Positions 1-9,488 of a stretch of DNA of 64,000 bases are shown here, piece by piece. Below the pieces are notes generated by a model that made no database searches, had not been told where the DNA came from, and was given only the letters and a program-made list of their open reading frames with translations. The stretch covers positions 1 through 64,000 of the forward strand of contig NZ_QUSW01000012.1 of the NCBI RefSeq assembly GCF_003852895.1, given 5' to 3'. Position numbers and translations under genes: made by a program. Numbering within the stretch: the first letter of the stretch is position 1; every line of letters starts with the position of its first letter. The stretch comes from Rhizobacter terrae (lineage in GTDB: Bacteria > Pseudomonadota > Gammaproteobacteria > Burkholderiales > Burkholderiaceae_C).

Positions 1-180
1 TGAAGTGAACTTCACTTCAGTGAGCGTTTTTAAGGTCCTTCAGACCCGACATTCTTTCGAATGCCTGGCACTCAACCCGTCCAAACGCCCACGCTTATCG
101 GCTGTTAGTTTTTAAAGAACGTTGCTGATTTGTTATCAGCGAAGCCCACTATTATGTCTGAATTTTTGTTAGCTCGTCAA
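1..180 (-). promoter_or_regulatory. rRNA operon promoter and leader (16S gene lies off the left edge)
   Basis: Read on the minus strand, 180-175 is TTGACG and 156-151 is CATAAT (18-nt spacer), a strong sigma-70-type promoter. It is followed by a small hairpin (GCTGAT/ATCAGC, 140-124), then GTTCTTTAAAAA (120-109), which resembles the rrn boxA antitermination element, and then GATAAGCGTGGGCG (99-86), matching the GTGTGGGC-type block after boxA in known 16S leaders. This order (promoter, hairpin, boxA, boxC) is that of proteobacterial rrn leaders. A perfect 9-bp-arm palindrome at 1-19 (centre C10) may belong to the precursor processing stem. The 16S gene itself is not in the window. The 188 bases between this promoter and the first gene hold only that gene's unassigned upstream region. 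Confidence 0.72.
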
Positions 181-368
181 TTGCCGACTAAATTCAAGGG
201 GCTTTGCAACTTCCGTCGCAACCGGCTCACGCATCGTGCGCCGGAACTCAGCATTATGCATCAATTTTGAGGCGCGACGCAAACAGAGCGCGCAAGAAGA
301 TCAATTCATCACGATGCGATCACAATCGCCCCGCTCGGCACACCCCACCAACGACCACTCGCTCATTC

Positions 369-1508
369 ATGCCCAAGAAGCCCGCAGCAGGAACCGCGCC
401 CCAAGAGAAGAAGCCCGGCAAGACCACGCGACCTTCCGACACGCGAGTGACCATGACGGATGTCGCCTTGAAGGCTGGCGTCTCGCAGTCAACGGTCTCG
501 CTGGTGCTCAACGGCATGACGGGCACCAAGCTGTCGGACGAGACGCGTGCCAAGGTCATCAAGATCGCCGGCGAACTGGGATATCGGCTACCCGACCGAC
601 GCGCAACCGGAGCCGCATCGCGGCGAGGCAAGAGCGCTGGCCTGCCCGTCATCCTTTACCTGGTCGACGAGATGTCCACGAGCCCTCATCCGGTGTTGTC
701 CATCGACGGCGCCAAGGACGAAGCCTGGGGACAAGGTGCGCTGGTGTCCGTCTTCGCGACGCGCACGAACGAGAGCGTGGAATCGGCCGTGTTGTCCACG
801 ATGCTGTCCAATCCGCAGGTGATCGGCGTCATCTACTCGACCATCTTCACCCGCGCGATCACCCTGCCCGAGCCGCTCACCCGTGTGCCGACCGTGCTGT
901 TGAACTGCCGCGAGGCGGACGTACCGGCCAATGCACCCCCGCGCCTTTCATCCGTCGAGCCGTCGGAAATCATGGGCGGCATGCTGGCAACGCAGCATCT
1001 CCTGGATGCCGGCCACAAGCGGATTGCCTTCATCAATGGCGAGCCATGGATGGACGCCTCGCAGGATCGCCTCAAGGGCTATCGGCGCGCACTGACCAGC
1101 ATGGACATCCCCTTCGACGCCGCACTCGTGCGCGAAGGCGACTGGCACGTCGCGTCCGGCCACGACTGCACGCTTGCGCTGATGAAGCAGCCACACCCGC
1201 CCACGGCCATCTTCTGCGCCAACGACCTGATGGCACTGGGCTGCCTGCAGGCACTGCAGCAGCTTGGCAAGGAGGTGCCTCGCCAGGTCTCCGTCATGGG
1301 CTATGACGACCAGGAGATCGCGCGGCACACCTATCCACCCCTCAGCACACTGGTGCTGCCCAACTACGAGATGGGACGCCTGGCCGTGGAAACCCTGCTG
1401 GCAGAGCTGGCACAGCCGACGCGACCCAAGCGCCGCCTGAAGGTCGAAGGCCAACTGGTGTCACGCGGCACCGTCGCCACCCGCACGCTCGCCACCCGCA
1501 AGCGCTGA
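369..1508 (+). CDS. LacI-family transcriptional regulator
   Basis: A 379-residue DNA-binding regulator. After a basic, Pro-rich tail of about 26 residues comes a LacI-type helix-turn-helix (TMTDVALKAGVSQSTVSLVL), then a periplasmic-binding-protein-like sensor domain with the family features FCANDLMALG and VMGYDDQEIA near the C-terminus. The ATG at 369 was chosen; an upstream in-frame ATG at 204 would add 55 low-complexity residues unlike the family. LacI members usually bind a sugar or derivative and repress nearby catabolic genes. The gene lies 172 nt upstream of a secreted glycoside hydrolase on the same strand and is divergent from the rRNA leader. The GH2 gene is its likely target, by position only. 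Confidence 0.9.
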   Translation: MPKKPAAGTAPQEKKPGKTTRPSDTRVTMTDVALKAGVSQSTVSLVLNGMTGTKLSDETRAKVIKIAGELGYRLPDRRATGAASRRGKSAGLPVILYLVDEMSTSPHPVLSIDGAKDEAWGQGALVSVFATRTNESVESAVLSTMLSNPQVIGVIYSTIFTRAITLPEPLTRVPTVLLNCREADVPANAPPRLSSVEPSEIMGGMLATQHLLDAGHKRIAFINGEPWMDASQDRLKGYRRALTSMDIPFDAALVREGDWHVASGHDCTLALMKQPHPPTAIFCANDLMALGCLQALQQLGKEVPRQVSVMGYDDQEIARHTYPPLSTLVLPNYEMGRLAVETLLAELAQPTRPKRRLKVEGQLVSRGTVATRTLATRKR

Positions 1509-1568
1509 AACTCTGCGGTTACTTCCCCTTGCTGCCGTGTCGATGACGGTGGTGTATTGTCGCTCGTC

Positions 1569-1595
1569 TGACTAATATTTTCAGATTATTAGTCA
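1569..1595. promoter_or_regulatory. Inverted repeat, possible operator upstream of the GH2 gene
   Basis: TGACTAATA (1569-1577) and TATTAGTCA (1587-1595) are perfect 9-bp inverted arms separated by 9 nt. The element is A/T-rich in a GC-rich surrounding and sits about 85 nt before the glycoside hydrolase start. It lacks the central CG of classical LacI operators, so its regulator is unknown. It is not followed by a T-run, so a terminator for the upstream gene is less likely. Confidence 0.5.
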
Positions 1596-1680
1596 TGACA
1601 GCCTGCCAGCGCTGCCACACCCCAACAACGTCTGCTGGCAACGGAAGAAGTTTTTCCGCGACACCCGAGAGGAGATGAAC

Positions 1681-4488
1681 ATGTACGGAAGATCCGTGCG
1701 ATGCCTGGGGGCTGCCCTGGCATCGCTGATCGTGGCTGGATGTGGTGGAGGCAGCACCGACGGCACGTCCACCGCGCTGGACGCCGGCACTCGCAGCAAG
1801 GCCGCTGCCGTGACGGCGCAGGCGGTGTCGGCGCGTTTGACCACGCCCTGGACCACCGCCGCGCTGCAAGCCGCGGTCCCCCTGCCGGAATATCCCCGGC
1901 CGCAGCTCACCCGGACGGACTGGCTGAACCTGAACGGCAAGTGGAGCTACAACGGCGGCAGCGCCGCGCCGGACGCCAACAGCCCTCCCGCCACGGCACC
2001 GGGCTTTCCCGCGAACCCCGAGCAAGTGCTGGTGCCCTACCCCGTCGAGTCCTACCTCTCGGGCATCCAGCGCATGAACGACCGCAACCTCTGGTACCGC
2101 CGCAGCTTCACGGTGCCGGCGGGCTGGAGCGGCAAGCACGTGAAGCTGAACTTCGGCGCGGTGGACCGCAAGGCCACGGTGTACGTGAACGGCACACGCG
2201 TGGGCCAGCACAGCGGCGGCTACGACGCCTTCAGCTTCGACATCACGCCCTACCTGCGCGCCGGCAGCAACGAACTGGTGGTGGGCGCCTTCGACCCGAC
2301 CACCGGCGACGACATGATCGGAAAGCAGACGCTGAACCCCGGCGGCATCTTCTACACGCCGAGTTCCGGCATCTGGCAGACGGTGTGGCTGGAGCCGGTG
2401 TCCGCCCCGCACATCACGCGGCTGGACATGACACCCGACGTGCCCAACAACCGGCTGCGCGTCATCGTTCGCGGCGACAACCTCGCGGGCACCAGCATCG
2501 AGGCCGTCGCCACCAGCGGCGGCGCGAACGTCGGCAGCGCCACCGGCACAGTCGACATCGAATTCACGATCCCCGTGCCCAACCCGCACCTGTGGTCGCC
2601 CGACGATCCCTTCCTCTACGACCTGAAGATCCGCGTGCGCAGCGGCACCACGGTGGTGGACGAAGTCGGCAGCTATTTCGGGATGCGCTCGATCGGCGTG
2701 GGCACGGTCGACGGCGTGCCGCGTCCATTGCTCAACGGCAAGTTCGTCTTCCAGTTCGGCCCGTTGGACCAGGGCTTCTGGCCCGATGGCCTCTATACCG
2801 CGCCGACGGACGATGCGCTGAAGTCTGACTTGCAGGCCGCCAAGGACCTGGGGTTCAACATGGTCCGCAAGCACATCAAGGTCGAGCCGCAGCGCTGGTT
2901 CTACTGGGCTGACAAGCTGGGCATCATGGTGTGGCAGGACATGCCCCAGGCCTGGGATGCCGAGACCAACCCCAACGTGCGCGCGAAGGTGGAGGCCGAG
3001 GACCGCGAGATCGTCGATGAGCACCGCTCCTCGCCGGCCGTCGTGACCTGGGTCATCTTCAACGAGAGCTGGGGCGACTTCGACATGGTCCGCATGGCCA
3101 ACACGTTCAAGTCGTGGGACGCGAGCCGGCTGATCAACACCCACTCCGGCATCAACTTCGCCCCGGGCGACCAGGGCACGGGCGACCTCATCGACCTGCA
3201 CGACTACCCCGGCCCGAGTGCACCGAACTGGCAGCCCGGCCGCGTCGCCGTGCTGGGCGAATTCGGCGGCAACGGCCTGCGCGTCGATGGCCACATGTGG
3301 AACCCCGCGTCCACCTGCTGCTACAACCTCTACCCCGACTCGGCCACGCTCACCAACGTCTACCTCGACCAGGTGAACAGCCTGCGCGACCTGGCGGTGT
3401 CCCGGGGCCTGAGCGCCGCTGTCTACACCGAGACGACGGACGTGGAGGACGAGCTCAACGGCTTTCTCACCTACGACCGGCAGGTCCGCAAGATGGACTT
3501 CGCCCGCGTCAAGGCCGCCCACCAGGCGCTCATCGACGGCGTGCCCTACCTGCGAGGCGGCGCGTCGTACTCGCTGCGCACGGTGACCCCCGGCGTCACC
3601 AACCGCTACATCCGCCATGCCAACAGCCTCGCGTCCACGGAAGTGGTGGATGCGTCCAGCCCCGAGCTGCTGAAGACGGACGCGTCGTGGAAGGTGGTCA
3701 ACGGCCTGGCGGACAGCAGCTGCGTGTCCTTCGAGTCGGTGAACGTTCCGGGCCAGTTCCTGCGCCACGCCAACTTCCGCCTGCGGCTGGACCCGAACGA
3801 CAACAGCGCACTGTTCAAGTCGGACGCCACCTTCTGCCCACGCAAGGCGCTGAACGGCGGGTTCGGCATGTCGCTGGAATCCAAGAACCTGCCCGGCTAC
3901 TACGTGCGGCACATGAATGCCGAGGTGTGGCTCAACCAGTTCCAGGACACCGACCTCTTCCGCAACGATGCATCGTGGGCGCCGCAGACTGGCTGGTGGC
4001 GCAGCGCCGTGGTCATCACCCCCGGTGACTGGCACTCGATGCGCGTGCTGACACCGGGCTACGACAACCGCTACATCCGCCACCAGGACGGCCTGGCCTT
4101 CACCGAGGTCGTGGACGCCGACAGCAGCACGCTGCTCAAGCAGGACGCGACCTGGCGCCTCGTCGCAGGCCTCGCGGACGCGAGTTGCTACTCGTTCGAG
4201 TCGCGCAACTTCCCCGGAGAGTTTCTGCGTCACAGCAACTCGCGGGTGCGCCGCGAGCCCCAGCAGAACAGCGACCTGTACCGCGCCGATGCCACCTTCT
4301 GCGCGCAAGGCACGGCCGATGGCAGCACCGGTACGCGCTTCGCGGCATTCAACTACCCGAATCGCTACCTGCGCCATTACGCCGCAGAGGTGTGGATCTC
4401 CGATGGCCTGGGCGGTGACGCCTGGAACACGTCCAACAGCTTCCTGGTGGACACGCGCTGGTCGGTGCAGGCGCCCTGGGCGCCATGA
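1681..4488 (+). CDS. Secreted GH2-family glycoside hydrolase with two C-terminal AbfB domains
   Basis: A 935-residue predicted outer lipoprotein or secreted enzyme. The N-terminus has a signal sequence with lipobox (LIVAGC). The sugar-binding, immunoglobulin-like and TIM-barrel domains of GH2 follow: NLNGKWSYNGG near residue 80, a WYRRSFTVP block, and NESWGDF with the likely acid/base Glu462. GEFGG contains the candidate nucleophile Glu527. Residues about 625-780 and 783-930 are two similar AbfB (CBM42-like) beta-trefoil domains, each with a NRYIRH motif; this family binds arabinofuranose-containing polymers. ATG 1681 is preferred over ATG 1675 because AGGAG ends 6 nt before 1681. GH2 includes beta-galactosidases, glucuronidases and mannosidases, so the exact substrate is open; the AbfB pair hints at arabinose-decorated plant polysaccharide. 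Confidence 0.9.
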   Translation: MYGRSVRCLGAALASLIVAGCGGGSTDGTSTALDAGTRSKAAAVTAQAVSARLTTPWTTAALQAAVPLPEYPRPQLTRTDWLNLNGKWSYNGGSAAPDANSPPATAPGFPANPEQVLVPYPVESYLSGIQRMNDRNLWYRRSFTVPAGWSGKHVKLNFGAVDRKATVYVNGTRVGQHSGGYDAFSFDITPYLRAGSNELVVGAFDPTTGDDMIGKQTLNPGGIFYTPSSGIWQTVWLEPVSAPHITRLDMTPDVPNNRLRVIVRGDNLAGTSIEAVATSGGANVGSATGTVDIEFTIPVPNPHLWSPDDPFLYDLKIRVRSGTTVVDEVGSYFGMRSIGVGTVDGVPRPLLNGKFVFQFGPLDQGFWPDGLYTAPTDDALKSDLQAAKDLGFNMVRKHIKVEPQRWFYWADKLGIMVWQDMPQAWDAETNPNVRAKVEAEDREIVDEHRSSPAVVTWVIFNESWGDFDMVRMANTFKSWDASRLINTHSGINFAPGDQGTGDLIDLHDYPGPSAPNWQPGRVAVLGEFGGNGLRVDGHMWNPASTCCYNLYPDSATLTNVYLDQVNSLRDLAVSRGLSAAVYTETTDVEDELNGFLTYDRQVRKMDFARVKAAHQALIDGVPYLRGGASYSLRTVTPGVTNRYIRHANSLASTEVVDASSPELLKTDASWKVVNGLADSSCVSFESVNVPGQFLRHANFRLRLDPNDNSALFKSDATFCPRKALNGGFGMSLESKNLPGYYVRHMNAEVWLNQFQDTDLFRNDASWAPQTGWWRSAVVITPGDWHSMRVLTPGYDNRYIRHQDGLAFTEVVDADSSTLLKQDATWRLVAGLADASCYSFESRNFPGEFLRHSNSRVRREPQQNSDLYRADATFCAQGTADGSTGTRFAAFNYPNRYLRHYAAEVWISDGLGGDAWNTSNSFLVDTRWSVQAPWAP

Positions 4489-4513
4489 CCTGATTCGTCG
4501 CACATGAACTGAA

Positions 4514-4545
4514 GGCAGACGCCGCCCGGGAGGGTCGCGTCTGCC
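4514..4545 (+). terminator. Stem-loop terminator after the GH2 gene
   Basis: GGCAGACGC (4514-4522) pairs perfectly with GCGTCTGCC (4537-4545) across a 14-nt loop, 25 nt after the glycoside hydrolase stop. Only a short pyrimidine tract follows (CTTCC), so termination may be partial. A second small inverted repeat (CCCTGA 4556-4561 with TCAGGG 4570-4575) lies just downstream, ahead of the histidine kinase gene. Confidence 0.5.
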
Positions 4546-4709
4546 CTTCCAATACCCCTGACGCAAGGATCAGGGATAGCACTGCACACCCTGTGCAACA
4601 GAGTACAGTTTCCTTCACGCCAGTATCTGGCCCGGGCGCGATTGAGCACATCCTTCACCCCACTCCACCAGCCAGGGCCGCCAACCCGGGCCACCATGGG
4701 GACCGTGCC

Positions 4710-6092
4710 ATGCCGACGTCGTCCTTCGAACAGATCCTGCTGCGCACCCTGGCGGACCACATGCCGCAGCGCATCTACGCCAAGGACCTGGAAGGCCGGT
4801 TCGTCTTTGCCAACCTCTGCGTCGCACGCGGCATGGGCGTGTCGCTGCCCTCCGATCTCATCGGCCGCACCGATGCGGACTTCTATCCCCCCGAGGCGTC
4901 TGAACAATACCGCCGCGAAGAAACCGAGGTGATGCAGACCGGCCGGCCCATGGTCGACCGCGAGGAGCACGTGCACTACACCCGCAGCGGCACCGAGGCC
5001 TGGATGCTCACCACCAAGGTGCCGTTGGTCGATGACGACGGAAAGGTCATCGGCATCGCCGGCATCAACCACGACATCACCGACCGCAAGGCCGCGGAGT
5101 TCAAGCTGCGCCAGGCCATGGAACAGGCCCAGGAGGCCACGCTCGCCAAAAGCCGCTTCCTCGCGTCGATGAGCCATGAGCTGCGCACGCCGCTGAACTG
5201 CGTGCTGGGCTACGCGCGGCTGCTGCAGGACCGCGGCGAACTCAGCATCGAACAGCGTTCCAACCTGCAGATGATCGAGCACAGCGGGCGACACCTGCTG
5301 GCGCTCATCAACGACTTGCTGGACATCGCCAAGATCGAGGAAGGCAAGCTCGAACTGACGCCCGCCGAAGTGCACCTGCCCGACCTGCTGGCGGCGGTGT
5401 GCGGAATCATGCGCGTGAAGGCGACCGAGAAGCACATCGGCTTCGCCTGCAGCGTCGACCCGGCCCTGCCAGCGGTCGTGCTGGTGGACAACCGCCGGCT
5501 CAGCCAGGTGCTGCTGAACCTGCTGGGCAATGCGGTGAAGTTCACCGACGTGGGCGAGGTCCGCATGTCGGTGAAGCTCGCGGGCGCATCGGCCGGCGGC
5601 GTGCGCGTGCGCTTCGAGGTGCGCGACACCGGCATGGGCATGTCCTCGCAGGAGATCCACCACATCTTCGACCCCTACGTGCAGGTGGGCGACGAAGTGC
5701 GCCGCAGCGAAGGCACCGGCTTGGGCCTGGCCATCAGCCGGCAGATCGTGGGCGCGATGGGCTCGGACATCGACGTCCGCAGCGCGCCCGGCCTGGGCAG
5801 CCTCTTCTGCTTCGAGCTGGAGATGCCCGCGCCGTTGACCCGCGAGGCCGCAGCAGCCGGCACGACGCCGCCCATCTCACAAGACGCCCCTCTGCCCGAG
5901 GCCGAACTGCAAAGCCTCGAGCAGCTCGCACGCATCGGCAACATGGGCGACATCGCCCGCTTCGCGACCCACTTGCAGACGCTGAGCGATTCGCACCGGC
6001 TCCTCGCCGACCAGCTGCGCACGATGGCCAGCCGCTGCGAATCCAAGGCCATCCTCGACTTCGTGCAAGCCCTGCCGCGCAAGGCGGCCTGA
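4710..6092 (+). CDS. PAS-domain sensor histidine kinase
   Basis: A 461-residue kinase with no predicted membrane segment, so probably cytoplasmic. Residues about 8-130 form a PAS sensor (YAKDLEGRFVFAN, ending GINHDITDRK). Then come a HisKA dimerisation domain with phospho-acceptor His156 (SMSHELRTP) and a HATPase domain with N-box LLNLLGNAVKFT, G1 box DTGMGMS and G2 box GTGLGLAIS. A C-terminal tail of about 75 residues resembles the helical tail seen after some hybrid kinases but lacks a receiver. ATG 4710 starts directly before the PAS domain; an in-frame ATG at 4593 would add 39 residues without domain similarity. No response regulator gene is adjacent, so its partner is unknown. Confidence 0.88.
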   Translation: MPTSSFEQILLRTLADHMPQRIYAKDLEGRFVFANLCVARGMGVSLPSDLIGRTDADFYPPEASEQYRREETEVMQTGRPMVDREEHVHYTRSGTEAWMLTTKVPLVDDDGKVIGIAGINHDITDRKAAEFKLRQAMEQAQEATLAKSRFLASMSHELRTPLNCVLGYARLLQDRGELSIEQRSNLQMIEHSGRHLLALINDLLDIAKIEEGKLELTPAEVHLPDLLAAVCGIMRVKATEKHIGFACSVDPALPAVVLVDNRRLSQVLLNLLGNAVKFTDVGEVRMSVKLAGASAGGVRVRFEVRDTGMGMSSQEIHHIFDPYVQVGDEVRRSEGTGLGLAISRQIVGAMGSDIDVRSAPGLGSLFCFELEMPAPLTREAAAAGTTPPISQDAPLPEAELQSLEQLARIGNMGDIARFATHLQTLSDSHRLLADQLRTMASRCESKAILDFVQALPRKAA

Positions 6093-6107
6093 GCTGCACT
6101 CATCGCC

Positions 6108-7412
6108 TCACTTGTAGTAGCCCGCGCGGCGCATCTCGCGGTCCGCCGCGGCCTGGCCTGCGGACAGCGCCTGCGGCACGCTCATCTTGCCCGCCAGCGC
6201 AGCGCTGATGCTCTGCCCCACCGACTGCCCGATGGCCTGGAACTCCGGGATCGCCGCGAACTGCACCCCCACATAAGGGCTGCGCGGCAAGGTGCTGTCC
6301 GTCGGGCTGGCGGTGGCGATGGCGATGGCTTCGTCCATCGCAAAGCGTGCCGCCCCCAGGAACTCGCGGCGCCGGTAGGTGGAGGTGCGCGTGCCCGTGG
6401 GCACCTGCGCCCACCCGATCTCATGGCCCACCAGCTGGACGTAGTCGCGCGAGGTGGCCCAGCGAATGAAGCGCTGTGCCTGCTCGGCCTTCGCCGACCC
6501 TGATGGAATGCCCAGCGCCCAGGCCCACAGCCAGTTCGCGCCCTTGGGCGTCACGGCCACCGGTGCCTGCACGAAGCCCACGTTGGCGGCCACGCGGCTG
6601 GCCTTGGGGTCGGACACGAACGAGGCCGCGATGGTCGCATCCACCCAGATGCCGCACTTGCCCGCCTGGAACAGGGCCAGGTTCTCGTTGAAGCTGTTGG
6701 CCGCCGCGCCCGGCGGCCCGTACTTGTTGAGCAGGTCCACGTAGAAGCCGACCGCCTCGGTCCAGGCGCGGCTGTCCAGCTGCGGATGCCAGCCCATGTC
6801 GAACCACTGGCCGCCGAAGGTGTTCACCATGGTCGTCACCAGGGCCATGTTGTCGCCCCAGCCGGGCTTGCCGCGCAGGCAGATGCCGTACACGCCCTTG
6901 GCCGGGTTGTGCATCTTCGCCGCCGCGTCTCGCACCTGCTGCCAGGTGGGGCGCGCCGGCAACGTGGCACCGGCCTCGCGGGCGAGGTCGGTGCGGTACA
7001 TGGTCATCGAGCTTTCACCATAGAACGGCGCGGCGTAGAGCTTGCCCTGGTAGGACAGGCCGCCGCGCACCGCAGGCAGCAGGTCGCCGACCTCGTAGGC
7101 TGCATCGGGCTGGATCTCCTGCAGCCAGCCCTTGCGCGCCCAGATCGGCGTCTCGTACATGCCGATGGTCATGACGTCGAACTGCCCGCCCTTGGTCGCG
7201 ATGTCAGCCGTCACGCGCTGGCGCAGCACGCTTTCCTCCAGCGTCACCCATTGCAGCTTGATGTCGGGGTTGGCCTTCTCGAAATGCCGCGACAAGCGCT
7301 GCATGACGATCATGTGCCCGTTGTTTACCGTGGCAATGACGAGTTCGGTGGGCGCCTGCGCACCGGCGACGGCGCAGGAAAAAGCCAGCATGGCGACTGC
7401 GAGAAACTTCAC
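6108..7412 (-). CDS. ABC sugar/polyol substrate-binding protein (orphan)
   Basis: A 434-residue periplasmic family-1 extracellular solute-binding protein. It starts with GTG (7412-7410) behind a good GGAGGT site and has a cleavable signal peptide (FSCAVAGAQA). The N-terminal mature region (ELVIATVNNGHMIVMQ, then LRQRVTADIATKGGQFDV) matches the mannitol/sorbitol-binding branch (SmoE/MtlE-like), as I know it. It would capture a polyol or sugar for an ABC importer, but no permease or ATPase gene is adjacent; its stop faces the histidine kinase stop 15 nt away. It may work with a transporter elsewhere or with the neighbouring chemoreceptor. Confidence 0.85.
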   Translation of the reverse strand: MKFLAVAMLAFSCAVAGAQAPTELVIATVNNGHMIVMQRLSRHFEKANPDIKLQWVTLEESVLRQRVTADIATKGGQFDVMTIGMYETPIWARKGWLQEIQPDAAYEVGDLLPAVRGGLSYQGKLYAAPFYGESSMTMYRTDLAREAGATLPARPTWQQVRDAAAKMHNPAKGVYGICLRGKPGWGDNMALVTTMVNTFGGQWFDMGWHPQLDSRAWTEAVGFYVDLLNKYGPPGAAANSFNENLALFQAGKCGIWVDATIAASFVSDPKASRVAANVGFVQAPVAVTPKGANWLWAWALGIPSGSAKAEQAQRFIRWATSRDYVQLVGHEIGWAQVPTGTRTSTYRRREFLGAARFAMDEAIAIATASPTDSTLPRSPYVGVQFAAIPEFQAIGQSVGQSISAALAGKMSVPQALSAGQAAADREMRRAGYYK

Positions 7413-7641
7413 GTCCGGACCTCCGTGGGATCAAACGCACCCAAGGTGCCGGACCAGTGTGTGGCGTTGCCGGGAACGCATCGATACCGCGTGGCGCGCT
7501 CCAATACTTGCGCGTTTGGCAAGCCGCGGGGATTTCACCAGCGCATCCGTGGCAGCGGCGTACAGCAGCGCGCAAGGGCGTATCGAAGAAGGCGGACAAA
7601 CATCCGTAGCTTGAGGCGTGCATTCAAAGAAAGGAACTGCC

Positions 7642-9258
7642 GTGGCAAGACTCCCGGGCTTTCGACTCGCCGCCTCCCTGAAACTGGGTCACCAGTTGGC
7701 CCTGGCCTTCGCGGTAATGGTCGCCTTCGCGCTCGCCTTGGCCGCCACGGGCTGGGCGCAGCTGGCCGCCATCCAGCAGCACTTCGACGGCGTGGTCGAC
7801 CGCACGCTGCCCAAGCTGGCCGCGCTGGGCGAAGTGAACGACCGGCTGCAGCAGATGCGAAGCGCGCAGTTGCAGCACCTGGCGGCGCCCACCATGCCGG
7901 CCAAGGAGCGCGAGGAGAAGAACGTCCAGGCGGTGGTGGCCGCGTTCAACGAGGCGATGAAGCGCTATGCCGCCTTGTCGGATGCCGACAGCGACCCTGC
8001 CGCGGACGCCGAATTGAAGAAGACGGTGGCTGCCTTCGATGCGCTGCGCCCACGCTTCATCACCATGTCCAACTCGGCGGCCGGCGGCGAGATCGAGCGT
8101 GTGCTGGAGGCGCGCGAGTTCTTCGACGGCCCTGCCCTCACCGCCTTCCAAGCCGCAGACGCGTCGGTTCGCCGGTTGTGGACACAGAACCGCGAGCGCG
8201 CCGACCGTGCCAAGTCGGACGGACGCCGGCGGCACGAGCTGGCGCGCCAGGTCCTGCTCGTTACCGCGGCCCTGGCCGTGACGGTGTCGGTGCTGCTGGC
8301 CGCCTTCATCTCTCGGCGCATCACCCGGCAGCTCGGTGGTGAACCTGCAGAGGTGGCGCGCATCGCCGGTCGCATCGCAGAAGGCGACCTCTCGCAGGAC
8401 CTCTCGGCGCAGCCTGGCGCACCCGACAGCATCATGGCCTCGATGGTTGCGATGCAGCAGCAGCTGCAGGCGCTCATCCGCGAAACGCAGGCCACCGCCA
8501 ACGGCATCCTGCTGGGCGTGGGCGAGATTGCCACCGGCAACATGGACCTGAGCCGCCGCACCGAGGAACAGGCGAGCAGCCTGCAGGCCAGCACCAGCAG
8601 CATCGAGGCGATGACGACGGCCGTGCACCTCACCGCTGGCAATGCGCGCAAGGCCAATGAGCTCGCGCAGGAGACCTCGCAGTGCGCCACGCAGGGCGGC
8701 GAGGTGGTGACCCAGGTGGTGGAGATGATGCGAGCCATCGCCGAGCGCAGCCGGCGCATGGCCGACATCCTCGGCGTGATCGAAGGCATCTCCGCGCAGA
8801 CCAACATCCTCGCGCTGAACGCGGCGGTCGAGGCGGCACGAGCGGGCGATGAAGGCCGCGGCTTCGCGGTGGTGGCCAACGAGGTGCGTTCGCTCGCGCG
8901 GCGCAGTGCCGACGCGGCCAAGGAAATCGCCTCGCTCATCGACGGCTCGGTGCGCACGACCGCCCAGGGCCTGGTGCTGGCGGAGTCGGCGGGCCAGGCG
9001 ATTCAGGACATCGTGGTGCGCGTGCAGCGGGTGGACACGCTGATGACGGAGGTCAGTGCCGCCATCAGCGAGCAGACCTCGGGCATCGACCGCGTGAGCC
9101 GCGGCATCGTGCTGCTGGAACAGACGGCGCAGCAGAACGCTGCACTGGTGGAGCAAAGCGCCGCGGCCTCCGGCGTGTTGCGGTCGCAGACGGAACGACT
9201 GGTGGGCGCCGTGTCGCGCTTCAAGGTCAGCGACGATTCATCGAACGTCGCCGCCTGA
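7642..9258 (+). CDS. Methyl-accepting chemotaxis protein
   Basis: A 538-residue chemoreceptor. It has an N-terminal membrane helix ([20 protein letters not shown]), a helical periplasmic domain of about 165 residues, a second membrane helix ([19 protein letters not shown]), a HAMP linker and a long coiled-coil signalling domain. The highly conserved hairpin tip ([20 protein letters not shown], then [14 protein letters not shown]) contacts CheA/CheW. The C-terminus (DDSSNVAA) has no CheR-binding pentapeptide. The GTG start at 7642 is preceded by AAAGGAA; an upstream in-frame GTG (7618) lacks such a site. It is flanked by two solute-binding protein genes that have no transporter partners, which could act as ligand adaptors (inference). 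Confidence 0.93.
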   Translation: MARLPGFRLAASLKLGHQLALAFAVMVAFALALAATGWAQLAAIQQHFDGVVDRTLPKLAALGEVNDRLQQMRSAQLQHLAAPTMPAKEREEKNVQAVVAAFNEAMKRYAALSDADSDPAADAELKKTVAAFDALRPRFITMSNSAAGGEIERVLEAREFFDGPALTAFQAADASVRRLWTQNRERADRAKSDGRRRHELARQVLLVTAALAVTVSVLLAAFISRRITRQLGGEPAEVARIAGRIAEGDLSQDLSAQPGAPDSIMASMVAMQQQLQALIRETQATANGILLGVGEIATGNMDLSRRTEEQASSLQASTSSIEAMTTAVHLTAGNARKANELAQETSQCATQGGEVVTQVVEMMRAIAERSRRMADILGVIEGISAQTNILALNAAVEAARAGDEGRGFAVVANEVRSLARRSADAAKEIASLIDGSVRTTAQGLVLAESAGQAIQDIVVRVQRVDTLMTEVSAAISEQTSGIDRVSRGIVLLEQTAQQNAALVEQSAAASGVLRSQTERLVGAVSRFKVSDDSSNVAA

Positions 9259-9488
9259 AGCCGACCCCGGCACCGAGGCAGAAGCGACCGGAGAGAGCGC
9301 CACAACCTTGCGCGCCGCCGGTTCGCCGCTGCCTGCGGATGCCGTCGTCATGCCAATCCCCCTGAATGCTTGAGTAGTGCGCGGATGCTAGGAAGCATCG
9401 TGCAGCCGCACCACCGGCAATCCCTCGGGCTGTCGGATTCGCCGGTTGAATGGCAGAACCGGGCCGTTGAATGGCGCGCCTACTTCGC

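Noticed and set aside
1-19. Perfect palindrome considered as a stand-alone operator
   Set aside because: Its position within the rRNA leader makes a processing or structural role more likely, though it cannot be excluded.
1519-4566. Very long minus-strand open frame opposite the GH2 gene
   Set aside because: It is rich in Arg, His, Ala, Val and Gly without domains, and mirrors the third-position GC bias of the real gene. The plus strand encodes a clear GH2 enzyme.
9259-9488. Short plus-strand frames between the chemoreceptor and the NMT1-type gene
   Set aside because: They lack ribosome-binding sites and recognisable composition, and they overlap the minus-strand gene.
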